Assembly (NCBI GenBank): GCA_002633005.1
Contig: NMRA01000006.1
Span: 1,382,117-1,446,116 of the forward strand
Source: Phoronis australis
Taxonomy: Eukaryota > Phoronida > Phoronidae
Length of the DNA: 64,000 nucleotides
Reading direction: 5' to 3'
Positions 24,201-35,800 of this stretch are shown here, piece after piece. The notes below the pieces were generated by a model. It did no database searches. It saw only the letters and a list, made by a program, of their open reading frames with translations, and had not been told where the DNA came from. Within the stretch, counting starts at the first letter, position 1; every line of letters starts with the position of its first letter. The position numbers and the translations under genes were made by a program.

Positions 24201-27200
24201 GCTAAATGTGTTCACAGCTAAAATGACCATTAAAGATGGCTGCAAAAATTCTAATTACAAAATGGCTTAGCCACCCTTGGCTTGTACTGTATATAGTTGA
24301 AGGCATTCATTTGAAAGTGTTGCATTCATGTTGAATAATGGATATCTCTCTATATCCCATACAGGCCCTGTGGTTGGTGAACTCCTGGAAGATGTCATTC
24401 CAGTGCTTGTCACTAACCTTCATCCAGACAAGGACGCTGAGTTACGCCTGAAGTTTTTCTCTTTGCTCTCCCGTCTGGTCATGAACGCCCCCGTTACACT
24501 AGACTCTCAGCAGAGGTATTATTGTTGTTATTGTTATTGTTATTATTGTTATTGTTATTATTGTTATTATTGTTATTATTATTATTATTATTATTATTGT
24601 TATTAATGTTATTATTATGAAAACTTACTTCCTCATAGAATCTTCTGTTGTCTGGTGATTGTCAGTGTTTCAGTCGTGACATTGGTGTTAGCAGCAATCT
24701 GAACACAGGCTGTTTCAATGTAATAACTTTTAAATTAAATAAGAGGTGTTGGCAGTGGCCCTTTTGAGCAAATCAACGATTATAAATATTTGATATATGT
24801 TTCAGAAACAAGTTTTAGTTGTCTTGAAATAGAAAAAAACAATTTGTGACCGATTAGTATGCACTATTTTGATGGAGGGCTTCACATCCACTTGCGTTGG
24901 TCTGTTCACAAAATTGTAGGATTTCTACAATTTTCTAAACTATGTTCCTACTTATTCGAGGGTATCTTTCCACCACGAGAAACGCCCTTGTTGATGCAGC
25001 TGCAAATTTGCAAGGTGCAGGCGTAACCAGAGATGCACAACATATTTAATTTATTTTGGGTGTTGTTCAATGTAAAATAGATGACTGTCCTACAGTCTTG
25101 GCTAAGTGTGTTTGCACCAAGCTGTGGACACATTTTTCATTTAGCTTAATCTATTTGATTTTGTCATGTGATTTTTAACTTGAACTCTTGATGATCCATT
25201 CCTGTCACTTATGTACCCAGATTTGGTGACTTTGCTGTGACCGTCGTACGTGACATGATCATCCCCAACTGTATATGGAAGGCTGGACGGACGGCGGGGG
25301 CCATCCGTACCACAGCCATCTCCTGTCTCTGGGCTCTGCTGCAGAGTGGTGTGCTTGTACCAGACAAGGTGGGTCCACAGGAAACTGGACTGTCCGTTTT
25401 GTAATGCCATCTGCTTTTGATATAGCATCCGGTCTTATCCCAGTGTTTGAAGTGGAGAATCATTATGTGTATATATTAAGCAACTGACCACAATATTCAT
25501 GTTGCCCGAGGCAAAGCTCTTTGTAAACAAGTTTCAATCAGTGGCATTGAAAATATTTCCCTTTAAGGCCGTCTGTTAGTAAAGGTCGTCTGTTAGTAAA
25601 GGTCGTCTGTTAGTAAAGGTCATCTGTTAGTAAAGGTCGTCTTAAGTAATGTATACTATGGCTACAGTAACTGAGAAGCACATGACTGAATTACTACAAA
25701 GCTAAGCAGTTAATGAGCCCCTTATAGTTTCTGAGTTCCTGCCCGCTATGTGTTCAAATGACAATATGCCACCTAGTAACCACCATGATTTCTGCTCATG
25801 CTATGGCAGGCTTATCAGTTTAACTTATTGAGTTTGTCTTCAAATGCAAGGATTTTTCTCATAGCCAAGAATCACTTCTCATCGCAGATAAGTGCAAATT
25901 TTATAGCCATGATCATTCAATTCAAAACTTGTTGTTTTTGACATCGAAAATCGTTGAAGGAGGGTACATTGGGGCATGAAAAACAACAAGTGGTTGGGTC
26001 GTTTATTAATCCCAAGTTGTTCTTGACTTATTTTCATGAAGCGAAATAAGTGGCTTTTCGTTTTAACCAGAGTGTGTTTTTCTGCTCTACTTTGCAGCTC
26101 GCAGAGGTTATTCAGGACCTACTCACTCAGCTCATCTCACTTATGACGGACGATAACAAAACTACGCGCCTGGTCACATGTCGTGTTATTACCCGCCTGC
26201 TGCGCCTGATGTCGTCTCATCTCGACCGTCATCATTTGCATAATGCTTATCCTGACCTGCTGAAGCGATTGGACGACAGTTCCGACGACGTGCGCGTGGC
26301 CGCCGCACAGACATTTGTGGCATATTTTGCTGCTTTTGAAGGCGGCTTCGACGGGGATTTGTACAAGGCTCACTTGGAAGAGATCTATAAAGGTTTGCTT
26401 GTGCATCTGGACGATCCAAGTCCAAAGATACAGGAGGCAATACTAGGTGAGACTGACACTGCTGTGCTTTGTCGAATCTTTAAGTTCCTCAGCATTTTCC
26501 GTACTGGTGTCATCTGGTTTGCTTCGGTTCTTATGGTTATGGTTATATTGGACCACAGAAAAATATTTAAATTTTTTTGACTTTGGAACATCATTCATAT
26601 TTCAGAAATGGCTGATTGGATTCCTACGAAACTTTCACTTACAATGCTTTTTGGACTGTACTCCAAAATCTATTAGGAATAAATTGTTGTTTTTTTTGTG
26701 TGAGGGTTATCAAAAACAGGACATTTATAGTTTCCATGCAAATATTCTCAACTTCCATAAAATGAAAACGAAATGAATTTGTAACAGAGTTTTTGAGATC
26801 TCGTCTTGGGAAATTTGTATCAAATAAACCTGATCATGTTATTGATATCCACCTATTGTTTTGCTATCAATGTAGCTTCCTGGTTTGCTAATACTACCTA
26901 GACGTTGTCGTGTGACCCAATTAATGTCAGATTAAGAAGTACAATATCTTTCTACTTTCATAAAATGTATACTTTTACTGAGTGAAATCTGTAGTTTTTT
27001 TTAGGTATTTAGCTAAATATGCAGACTTCTCAGTAAGGTCCTACATAACCTTAAAGTTTACAGAAGAAACATTTTGCCTTTGTTGCAATATTTTCAGGAG
27101 TAGCAGGCTTATTGCTAGTACTAATTTCATTGTCAGACGATAATTCAGTTGTGACGCAGACGATTGGATAATTTTATACTTTTTAAAGAAATTGAATAGT

Positions 27201-27750
27201 GTTATTTTTATGTTAATGCTGAACTCTCCCTCGCGCACCACAGGTATTGTCACTAGGCGAGATATTTTCTTTCTCATGTCCTGCTATTCTTTTTTTATGG
27301 TTTTGTTTCTTTCCTCACTAGCCACACGCTGTTGTATTGTACAAACAGTTTTTTAACCACTGTACCAAGCGAACACTTTCTCATTTCTTCCTGTCAGAAA
27401 ATTAGACGAATTGCGGTTCATGAGAAAATCAACAGCGTATAATATATCAGCAAAGAATAATTGCATTGCATAAGAAGTTATGGGAGCTTGTGAGAAAAGA
27501 ACCCGTGTCATTCTGTTTGTGGGTCTGTGCAGATTGCGATGGGTGATGAGCAATCACCTTGAAACAGTTCTAAGGAACTCAGTGTCACTGCTAAGCTGCA
27601 TATTTCGTTTCAGAAATCCTGAAGGATGCTTCATCAATCAGACCTGATTTGCTAGCCAAGGAAATTGACAGTGTTAAGCACAAACATCGCAGCCCTAAAT
27701 ATTGTGACCACCTGCTGGAGCATATACAGACTGCCAGTGTTAATGGGTGA
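14658..27750 (+). CDS. DNAAF5: DNAAF5 (HEATR2) gene, 11 coding exons, whole span
   Basis: Dynein axonemal assembly factor 5 is a cytoplasmic HEAT-repeat protein needed to pre-assemble outer and inner dynein arms before transport into cilia; loss in humans causes primary ciliary dyskinesia. Exons: 14658-15291, 16792-17034, 18503-18589 (or its copy 19745-19831), 20569-20801, 21339-21548, 22084-22227, 23127-23295, 24365-24515, 25221-25368, 26098-26446, 27614-27750. All junctions are GT-AG and phases agree, giving 2,505 nt (834 residues plus stop), close to human DNAAF5 (about 855). Recognition rests on collinear similarity throughout, for example DRYSFFHKL, LLKRLDDSSDDVRVAAA and the C-terminal KHRSPKYCDHLLEH. 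The start is the first ATG of a long first exon, in a CG-rich leader. Exon 3 occurs twice across an N and is probably an assembly duplication. Confidence 0.95.
15413..15845. repeat. possible dispersed repeat in DNAAF5 intron 1
   Basis: The segment contains several related words (TTTAGACA, GTTTACACAC, GTGTAAAC) and paired CAGTTGATCGG/TTTGATCGG words near its two ends, suggesting a decayed inverted-repeat element. Its boundaries are uncertain. Confidence 0.3.
16792..17034 (+). CDS. DNAAF5: DNAAF5 exon 2 (residues 212-293)
   Basis: Acceptor TTCTTTTTCAG, donor G|GTATGC. It encodes NVIQYGHNKNVDDVVSHLAQ and continues through the strongly conserved DLPDRYSFFHKLMPLLLTGL, two HEAT units. Confidence 0.95.
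17746..17985. repeat. 32-34-bp minisatellite, about 7-8 units
   Basis: Tandem units of GATCAATGGCATGTTGCATC followed by ATATCTTTGCTA, with T/C and length variants, in intron 2 of DNAAF5. A four-unit counterpart follows the N at 19,106 (to about 19,225). Confidence 0.9.
18503..18589 (+). CDS. DNAAF5: DNAAF5 exon 3, copy A (residues 293-322)
   Basis: Acceptor TTTTTTCCAG, donor G|GTAATG, length 87 nt. It encodes IKYGRENEDDLKDKEDFAKP and ends at HYPPN, matching the conserved acidic linker of the family. It differs from copy B at two synonymous sites only. Exactly one copy is needed to continue into exon 4. Confidence 0.9.
19107..19940. repeat. DNAAF5 intron 2-exon 3 block, copy B
   Basis: It begins at the first base after an N, inside the minisatellite, and runs to the point where copy A diverges. 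This is the pattern expected when two contigs from different haplotypes overlap but were not merged. Confidence 0.85.
19745..19831 (+). CDS. DNAAF5: DNAAF5 exon 3, copy B (probable haplotype duplicate)
   Basis: Same 87-nt exon with identical protein sequence, inside an 0.83-kb block that starts after the N at 19,106. If both copies were real and spliced, 29 residues would be repeated in frame. No DNAAF5 protein I know of has such a repeat. Confidence 0.8.
20569..20801 (+). CDS. DNAAF5: DNAAF5 exon 4 (residues 322-399)
   Basis: Acceptor TCTCTCTGTCAG, donor CAG|GTGGGT. It begins ERPNLGCRYLMFRNQSKILP, followed by a HEAT unit with DWVAATRIKSASLLYYLLL. It ends in phase 0 at REVVTQ. Confidence 0.95.
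21339..21548 (+). CDS. DNAAF5: DNAAF5 exon 5 (residues 400-469)
   Basis: Acceptor GTGTTGCAG, donor GAG|GTATTG, phase 0 on both sides. It starts VVRSAELLGYFIDPVTWCSL, collinear with the RSAEL block of vertebrate DNAAF5. Confidence 0.95.
22084..22227 (+). CDS. DNAAF5: DNAAF5 exon 6 (residues 470-517)
   Basis: Acceptor ACTTTTCAG, donor AAG|GTGAAT, 48 codons. It encodes TKVQEQILSCVESLVTVVKE and then DCSEISLSLFTVLITVLAL. Confidence 0.93.
23127..23295 (+). CDS. DNAAF5: DNAAF5 exon 7 (residues 518-574)
   Basis: Acceptor CGTTTTCAG, donor G|GTAGGT. It encodes AHQLLDLLSQAQNLLDRQHL and continues through SYVHWTNYSVERLVFDTLLL. It is in a different frame from the longest open frame at this place, so splice phase decides the call. 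Confidence 0.92.
24365..24515 (+). CDS. DNAAF5: DNAAF5 exon 8 (residues 574-624)
   Basis: Acceptor CCATACAG, donor AG|GTATTATTG. It encodes GPVVGELLEDVIPVLVTNLH and LRLKFFSLLSRLVM. The donor is unusual because a TTATTG/TTA microsatellite begins within the splice site itself. Confidence 0.94.
24516..24618. repeat. (TTATTG)n/(TTA)n microsatellite at the exon 8 donor
   Basis: The array starts at the first intronic base and supplies donor positions +3 onward. Its unit pattern matches the simple-repeat tail of the LINEs at 7.8 and 9.8 kb (same strand sense as their minus-strand tails), but no LINE sequence is attached. Confidence 0.85.
25221..25368 (+). CDS. DNAAF5: DNAAF5 exon 9 (residues 624-673)
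   Basis: Acceptor TGTACCCAG, donor AAG|GTGGGT. It encodes FGDFAVTVVRDMIIPNCIWK and GAIRTTAISCLWALL, matching the conserved IRTAAVSCLWAL-type HEAT helix. Confidence 0.95.
25567..25645. repeat. 17-bp tandem repeat, 4-5 units, DNAAF5 intron 9
   Basis: Units of GGTCGTCTGTTAGTAAA, one with CAT in place of CGT, ending in a partial unit GGTCGTCTTAAGTAA. Confidence 0.9.
26098..26446 (+). CDS. DNAAF5: DNAAF5 exon 10 (residues 674-790)
   Basis: Acceptor CTTTGCAG, donor G|GTGAGA. It contains two textbook HEAT units, LLKRLDDSSDDVRVAAAQTF and GLLVHLDDPSPKIQEAIL. It is the best-conserved part of the protein. Confidence 0.97.
27614..27750 (+). CDS. DNAAF5: DNAAF5 exon 11, C-terminus and stop
   Basis: Acceptor TTCGTTTCAG. 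It encodes EILKDASSIRPDLLAKEIDS and KHKHRSPKYCDHLLEHIQ, then TGA at 27,748-27,750. The KHRSxxYCxxLLxH motif is the family's conserved C-terminus. Confidence 0.95.
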
Positions 27751-28551
27751 TTGAGTTCATAGTTACTGCTGAGATGTATGCAGTGAGAAAATACCAACCT
27801 ATGAAAGTCATCCAACAGAGTTTTGTTATGTTTTGATGAATGTGCTCTCCGGATACTGGTAGCAATGCTTAAGCAATATGAGAAAACATGGTTTAGTCAC
27901 TGAACGGTAGGCACGTCATGTAACACATGAGGTTGCGTATTCTAACCACATTGCTTGATTACAAGAACACTCGGAAAAAATGCAAAAGGTCAGTAGTAGT
28001 TATACTGAATAGAGGTCTGAATAGAACACGTTTGTGCGCGGGCATAGTGTGCAGTTACTTGAATTAACTGAGGATTCTCGCCATGACATAGACAAAGGTA
28101 AGGCAAAACGCTTAATCATTCATCACGTTTGGCAATTAATGAGTTTGGTGTGCTTAGAATGTTGATTTAGAAATATTTACGTGTGTTACTGTTTAAGATA
28201 GGCTTAACTGTACATTGGATTGACACTTTCTGTTATGTATCAGAAGTGGTTTGTGTATAGTATATTTATTGTGTGAATTTTATTATTAGGTTCTGAATTG
28301 CCGGCTTATGTTTGGCTTAATGTATATAATTGAAATATTCAGTCTGACTCAATTTTCACTTTGGTTGAATCAGAAATTGAGTTCATTTTGTAATTAGTAT
28401 GACTTAAAGGAAATTAGATCTACTGGATTACATTCGGTGCAGTGTTTGCTTTGTAGCAAAGACAACCTTTTACACATAGATGTAGGTGAGCTGTCACATG
28501 ATGGATTGTGGGAAGTCATTCATTCAAAGCTGAATGAAACCAACCAATAAA
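27751..28551 (+). other. putative DNAAF5 3' UTR with first AATAAA
   Basis: The sequence after the stop is AT-rich and non-coding. The first canonical AATAAA on the plus strand is at 28,546-28,551, with others at about 28,680 and 28,874. The real cleavage site cannot be chosen from sequence alone. Confidence 0.3.
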
Positions 28552-30715
28552 AATAGAGAATTAAAGCACACCTTCACTTCCAGTGATCAGGTGACCTAAC
28601 TGGACATTCCACACCTCTTGAACTGGAATATCCGCCTTTCTGGCTGTGTTATTGATGTTGGTAGGTGTCAAAATGTAATGAATAAAAAAATGTAGTGCAT
28701 TGTCTGCTTGTGCTGGATTACTATAATGACTTGCTAGTTAGATGTTGCTCAATGGCCATGGTCAACATTGTTAGTGGCCCAAAATAGTATCTTAGTCACG
28801 AAAAGTGATACAAATGTGTATTTATTAATTTTCATTATGAAGCCAATTACAATACTGTACTAACACAAAAACCTCAATAAAAATTGTTGCATGGTCCATG
28901 CCACAAAGTGTAAAATGTGCAGTCGAAAGAAGTGATGAAGGTCATACTGCTCAGTGCTGTGTCAGTCTTATAAATTTGAAGCACAAACAGGATATATGCA
29001 TTTGATTTATATCATGAAGAGCCTCAACAATCCACAGAATTAGGAAATCATCAACAGAGTAACCAACAAGGTTAAAGTGCTCGCTTTTGGGTACTTCTTC
29101 AGTCATATGATGTTCTTGGCCATTCATCATAGATGCATTCAGGGAATTTTTGTGGGCTGCATTGACCAATATGACATCTGGCTGAATGGTCCCAATGCTA
29201 GTCCTTGTCTTGTTACATCGCTGTGTCTGATTTTCATTGTCAGATTTTCAGGGCACTCGCTGAAGATTTTGTAAATTACTTGATGAATTGACTTCAGTGG
29301 GAGTATAGTGTACTGTACTATTTTGTTGTTTGGGTTTATTGTATATGCGTGTACTGAATAATAAATTCATAATTATACAATCATATTAAAAGTATTGTTG
29401 GGTACCGTGTTTCCCAGTGTTGTAACAGAAAAATGTTGATGTCTTATTTCCAACTTGCAACCTCTGTATGGAAAACTATGTAATGCATCATTAGGTAAAA
29501 ATGCCAAGTAAAAATATCTGAAGTGTACAAGTACATGAAGACTACTGCGACTACATGAACTGACATCAATAATGGGGCGGAATAGATTCCAAATTACTAC
29601 TTTTGACCCCCATACAAGTCTGTGACGGATCTGTGTCTGTAACGATTTAGTCATTTGATAGCTATTTGTCCTGGTACATGTTTTCACTGGTGCGTATTTA
29701 GTCCAACTTTCAAATAGTAACGTGTTATGCTTGTTTGCTTAGATTTTTTCTCAGCAAACTATTTCCCTCGATTTTGTTTGGAAACGATGACATTTTCCCA
29801 AATAGTGAGGCGTTTTGATAAAACACGGGCATATTTCAACGGACCGTCTAATTTCAATGGGATTTCTCTGAAAAATTTGAAATAACTGATTTTGGGTGAT
29901 AGCACTAGATAACAATTCCATCGTTTTCAAGCAAGCAGTGGTGACAATTTGTGCAGAATCTTAGATGTGTCATTGCAGGAATTGTTCAAGACTTCACATT
30001 GACATCACCACATAACATCACCGAGGGAGCAGAGGCAATCTGTGGTCAAGGACAATCTCAAAAAAAAAACATTACACCAGATTTTAAGGTCAATAGTATA
30101 TTTATTTTTGTAAAATAAACTATTTTATTTGTCATTTCCTCTTTATGAGAAACTGGAATGATACGATAAAATGATATAAAAACACAAAACTATACAAAAT
30201 TCACCTGCTGTGATATTGTAACTATTGTAACAAAGATGGAATGTTCAAGTAAGAGAGTACTACAGTTCAATATACATGTATACTGGACTACAAAATGTCT
30301 AATTGGGAATTCATAATTTGTCAATGACTGAACATCACATGAAAGCATGACTCCTTGCATTAAAAGTAACAGCAGCACTTGAAATTGCTTCAAGATAAGT
30401 GGAAATTAAACATGTCTGAAAAAACAGCCCACTACACAAATAATAATTGATAAGATTCTTTCTTACATCCTTTAAATAACAATCTATAACCAAGCACTTT
30501 GCCACAGGCTCACCTGGTATGATTTTAAATTAATTATTTCAAGAGACAGGAAATGTCGCCTCTATTGAATTTTTTAACTGGTTATTTAAAACAGTTACAC
30601 AGCTTTGGCACAGTATAGCAAGCCTATTTTAACTCCCAATATACCAACAATCAATGCCCGCATTCAGGTAACTTAAGGTCAACACTCCTCAACAAGAGCA
30701 ACGCGGAGCGTTGAA
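28552..30715. other. intergenic, no recognised gene
   Basis: AT-rich sequence with short unsupported frames. It lies between two convergent genes and probably contains the tails of their transcripts. Confidence 0.4.
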
Positions 30716-31759
30716 ATGCGCCCACAATTGCACCGCATACGGTATCCTTCTAGGGTTGTTTATTGGTACCATAAAGTGGCCAGTAGAGGGCATACTTTGC
30801 AAAATGGAAAGGCATGGTCATTGTCTCTTCAATGGGCTAGGGGCAAAATGTGAGTAATCTTCATAATACAAGCACATCCTATACCTCAGTTGCTTAAAAC
30901 ACCACAGAAACATAGAATTAAAAACAAATTTACCAACATACGAGATTAGCACAGCATTAGAATGCCAGAAACAAATTTCTACTTGGAACTTTTCCTTCAC
31001 AGTCACGAAGTAACACAAAGTATACACCTGAAGACCTATGAAAATACAGAGGTCAATGTAAAATACTAAAATTGCCACTAGAGGCAAATACTAAAATTGC
31101 CACTAGAGGCATACCGGTAATCAGAATCATCCTAAAGTCGTCATCGTCCGTTGTCAACATCACATAAATACACTTGCTAAATTTAGTAAAGATCCTGCAA
31201 ACGGTTTGGGAGATACAGCCATGGGCGCAAAAAAACAAAACTGCCACTAGGAGGCGCCACAGTAGTCCAAATCGTCTGAAAATCATTGTCAGCTGTCTTC
31301 CTTATAGTAAGCACATACACGCCAATTTTCACAATCATCCTTTGAGCGGTTTGGTTGATAGAGGGGTGGACGCAAAAATACAGACTCGAAAACAGTAAAA
31401 ATGGCCACTAGGTGGCGCAAACTACGTCGAATCCATCTGAAAACAGTAGGATAGCGTCATCTCACTAATAGGTGCCTACATACCAAATTTCATGAAAATC
31501 CGTTCAATACTTTTGAAGATACAAAGGTAAGCGTAAAAAACTAAAATTGCCACTAGGGGGCACACCGGTAGTCGGATCCGTCCGAAAGTTCGCACATGCC
31601 GTCCCATTCATGAATGGAACATATGTGTCAAATTTCATGAACGTATGTCAAAGGGTTTTGGAGATAGAGCAGCGGACGCCGGACGCCGGACGCCGGACAG
31701 ACGGACGGACGGACAGAGATGACGGCATAATGCGTCCACATATAAATATGTGGGCGCAT
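30716..31759. mobile_element. 1.04-kb inverted-ended element with internal 145-160-bp repeats
   Basis: The ends share ATGCGCCCACA (30,716-30,726) and its complement TGTGGGCGCAT (31,749-31,759). The right end itself folds into a 13-bp stem (31,730-31,742 with 31,747-31,759) over a 4-nt loop. Inside, related units recur at about 145-160-bp spacing, each with a GCCACTAG(G)NGGC word (31,075, 31,100, 31,244, 31,405, 31,550) and AAATTTCATGAA-type words. A (CGGACGC)n/(GGAC)n run lies at 31,670-31,715. I see no coding sequence. Confidence 0.65.
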
Positions 31760-32787
31760 AATAAAGGAAGAATTCCAGAGGTAAAATGGAATTTGATTAA
31801 ATGAACATATGGTCTCAGGAGAACCACAATAAGACCATTATGGACACTGCATGAAAAAGTAATTTAAGATGGGAAAATTTGATTGCTGGCTTCCCTGCAC
31901 TGGCAGATCAAAGACATGATGAGGGGGAGGCCAAAAGGCAATTAATATAGTATCTCAGTCTAAAAATGGCATGCAGTCACCATTTAATGGTTCATCGGGG
32001 TTCAGATAATCTGCATTTTTCACAGAGGTTCTACGACTGAGGTAAAAAGATACTGGGTCGGGGCCATAACCATTTTCAGACATTGAAAATCAACAAGAGG
32101 ATTAAATAATATATTAATAATTCCACAATAATTAGTGATCAATGCAATGATTATTGATATTCTGATCCCACAAGATTACCACAAAATCAGTTCCATATCA
32201 GGCACATCAGGACAGCCAAGCTGGTGTAATTACATAAACTATTACACAATATCACTGCACATATCAAACAAATGTAGCAACAAACTGTCCATTCAGGTCA
32301 TTCCACAACTGAATTAAACAGCAATTAACAAAGACAATACTAAAACATACAATGTAATTCACAATAGCAGCCAAAGAGAAGTCATGAAAGCACAAAAGCT
32401 CAGATTTTCTCAACTGAGCCAGTAACTGAGTTGCATATAACAATGCCCACAACCTCCCGCCCCGTATTTTTGATCATAGGTGGCAGTAACTATACGAGAA
32501 GGACGAGTAATCATTTTTCTTTCAGACAGTGTCTTGTAACATTTTTACCTCATCTAAACCCTTGACCTCAAATGTCAACCGTATTTAGATAAATACAGAG
32601 GTAAAACCAACTGGACTTGTCAGTGATTATTCTAAGAAATTTAAGGCAGTTGAGGCCAGGATATTTTACAATAGTGCAGATTTAGATGTGAGTCAGAGAA
32701 GGCACAAAGTGAATACTTAAAGCCAGTAAAAACCAAGCTTTGCCTGCACAATACTGCCAGTACCCTGCATTGTTCAGCATGACAACT
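31760..32787. other. downstream flank of VWA3A, no gene recognised
   Basis: This probably includes VWA3A 3' untranslated sequence (minus strand). No convincing minus-strand AATAAA is close to the stop. Confidence 0.3.
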
Positions 32788-32813
32788 TCAAGGAATGAAC
32801 GGAGGTGGAGCAA
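32788..32813 (-). CDS. VWA3A: VWA3A exon 29, putative last coding exon
   Basis: Acceptor TTCTTTACAG, then codons giving IAPPPFIP and TGA at 32,790-32,788. The phase is correct and the whole coding sequence becomes a multiple of three. It is too short for homology, so this is a prediction. Confidence 0.45.
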
Positions 32814-35800
32814 CTGTAAAGAAATTAAATCACGGTTTTCATGTAATAAGCAATTAATTTTTCATAACTAATATCTTAAGAGAACCAAAAGGAGAACAAA
32901 ACTAAACTTGAAGCTAACATAGACAAGATCTTTGGTACGAATAAAATCAGTTTTTGCCATAACACCACCAAGAGATATAAAATAAGGTGTTTTATGGTAA
33001 TTTTTTTTTCATTTAATGTTGCCAATAAAGACTGGTTGCCTTTATGTAATCCCAGCTAATATATCAAACATGACAAAATTACAACAAAATAATTTTATGA
33101 CCTAAAACAGCTGATTTCATCATACTTTAAGAGATTAGTACATACTTTTTCCATTCTGTTTGATTTCTGCTGCAGACATCTTCTGCTCATCAGGGAACAA
33201 TGCTCGGTAAGAACGTGACTGACTGATATATCGACGCACTTGGGCGATTTCTGCACCGAGCCTTCTTAAGTCATCACCATCAAACTCTGGCAGATGAGGG
33301 TACTGAGAAAAAACAAAACTGACAGGGTAACGGAGAATTGCTAAACAAAAATATCGTTCTTGTTTTATTGCAGCACGCCCGACAGACATGTTTAGCATTA
33401 ACCACCAAGATCCCATTTTGGTATAGGTAACAAGACGAATCTCAGCTAAGGTGGTTGTAAGCTTGATTTTAATTTGCAGACAATTCATTAAAGAGGCTCA
33501 TGAAGGTCATTATTACATATAAATATGAAACAACACCTTTCAACTCATCGTCAGTTCCAATATTGTGTTTGCAGTAACGTTCCTATGTCTGGAAGCATCT
33601 TTGATAAAACAGGCCCCACCCAGAACAACGGAAATTTAAAAGAAGATATTGAAATCTCCAAAAAGACTAACCATACTTAAGCAAAAGGCAACTTTTTCAT
33701 GTCCAATACCTGAACATTAACATACTGAAAAGCTGTCATTTGTGAAAATGCTTGAATAATGCAGTCTTTTGTAAAAATTTCATAAGACCTCGATTCCTAT
33801 TGATGGTGAAACTGTCACGATAGGCAGAAATAAAAAAAAATTAACATATTTCCCCAACAACCCAACTTCAAAATAAGGGTACAACTCAAAACTATGTATT
33901 TGCAATATGACAAGAGAATGTTAATTGAAATTAATAAAAAAACGGATTTTGAAAAAAAAAAACCGAGAGTACTCCGACAATGCAATGTTGAAAATATTTA
34001 TACCCACCTCAGAAGATTGACAACAGGGTGGGGGCAAACAAAAACCATTTAAGGCCTTACCTGTTCATCATGGAATCCTTCATCCAACAGTTTGTGTGCA
34101 AATAGATCCGCATCAAACTCACTGTGACACCTGTGATAACGTCCTCCTGTTTCCTGGGCCAGCAACTTCAGGAAGTTGTTAGCTGTGCTGTTGGATGAAA
34201 AGCAGTTTAATTACAGCATTACATTCAATGTAAGGTAGATAATTTGTTGCATAATGAAGTGATTAAAGTCAGAAATTTTGCAATTTCACTAAAAATATTT
34301 AAGAGACATAATGTTATATTATTTTGCACCTTGAAACTAAACTAAACTATACTATACACTGTTGGTAAAGAGACACTATTATTTATTTAGCAAATGAGAA
34401 GTAGGACTCATTGTATTCTTTGATAAGATTAAAATGCTGTGCTAATTACCTTACCTTTTATCACGGACTGCCATGAATTTGTAAATGTTTTAATAATTTA
34501 TTTCCCCCCTCCTATATCATGCCACGTGCCTTCCATTGCAACAGCCAACTGTATTGTTGCATTTTAAAATTATTACAGTGACTGTAATCGTTAGTGTTAC
34601 TTAGTATGCCATGCTTATACCAACTACATGAGCTACTAATCACTAAATATCACAACTTAGTTACCTATCTTCACAGTTGAATGATATTGTGTTGACCTCA
34701 ATATGCCTCTCAGAGTTCATCCTTGCCACTTCCCTAAGCACCAGTGATGTACTGGTATCTGGCTTGCCATCTGTTAGTAAGTATATCGCTTCCACGTCAG
34801 GGTCATCAAACGCAAGCTGGAAAATACGACACAATAATGCTGATCCCGTCACTAACAGAGATAGCGCACTGCGAGTGTGAAAATAACCACCAATTCACTA
34901 ATAGAAACATACATGCAACGAATCAACACAAAATTTAGACTTGTGCCTATTACACAAAGCCTGATGAACAAGCAAAGCTGGACCCAGCTTTTACAAAAGG
35001 GGAGGTACAAGAAAAACAGTAACTTTCTGCAGAGAATTCTATATCACAAAACATAAGTTAGTAGAAAACTGGTAAGGATATTAAGTGTTGTGATTTCTGC
35101 ACCCAGTGGTCTATTCAAATACAAAAATTAGAAACAGAAATCATTTCTTTTACTCGTGGTTCTCATTTGCCACTTTGGCTAACTAGGGGAATTCAGAACC
35201 TCTGGACCACTGGATTCGCCTATGACAGGTTTCTAGAATTTGTACATAACATTTTCACTAGATAGCTCTGTGCTGACCCTATAGCAAAACCATTTACTAC
35301 TAACATCAAGTGAAATAATTTGATGTCTAGGAGCAGCTAGTATCAGTTAGTCATCTATGATTCAATTACCTTTAGTTAATCCAACCAGAAAACAAAACTG
35401 CAGCTTGTAATGACCTCCAACACTGAAGAGCAATACAGCTACACATGTTTGACAATAAATGACAGGCTCATATACCAGTCCTTCAAGTTTGCCCCACATA
35501 CAGAACATTTCACGTACCTCTAGTGCGTCCAGTGTGCATGTGTTCCCCTCGGCCTTCAGGTGAGACACCCACTTGATTGCGTCGTGAGCGTTCTGCTCTA
35601 GACATTCAGTTATCGTCTCTCGCCACTTAACACAACCACCAGAGAAAGCTATCAAGTTGAACCTAGATGTAAAAAGCATAACAGATCTTTTTACTAGGTG
35701 TTGCTGGTGAGGTGCCCTCTTGAAATGAGCAAGAACAGAAAGACGTTCCTAAGCACGGGGACATTAATGGGGTGTGGCTACTTAGTAACAACCTCAATGA

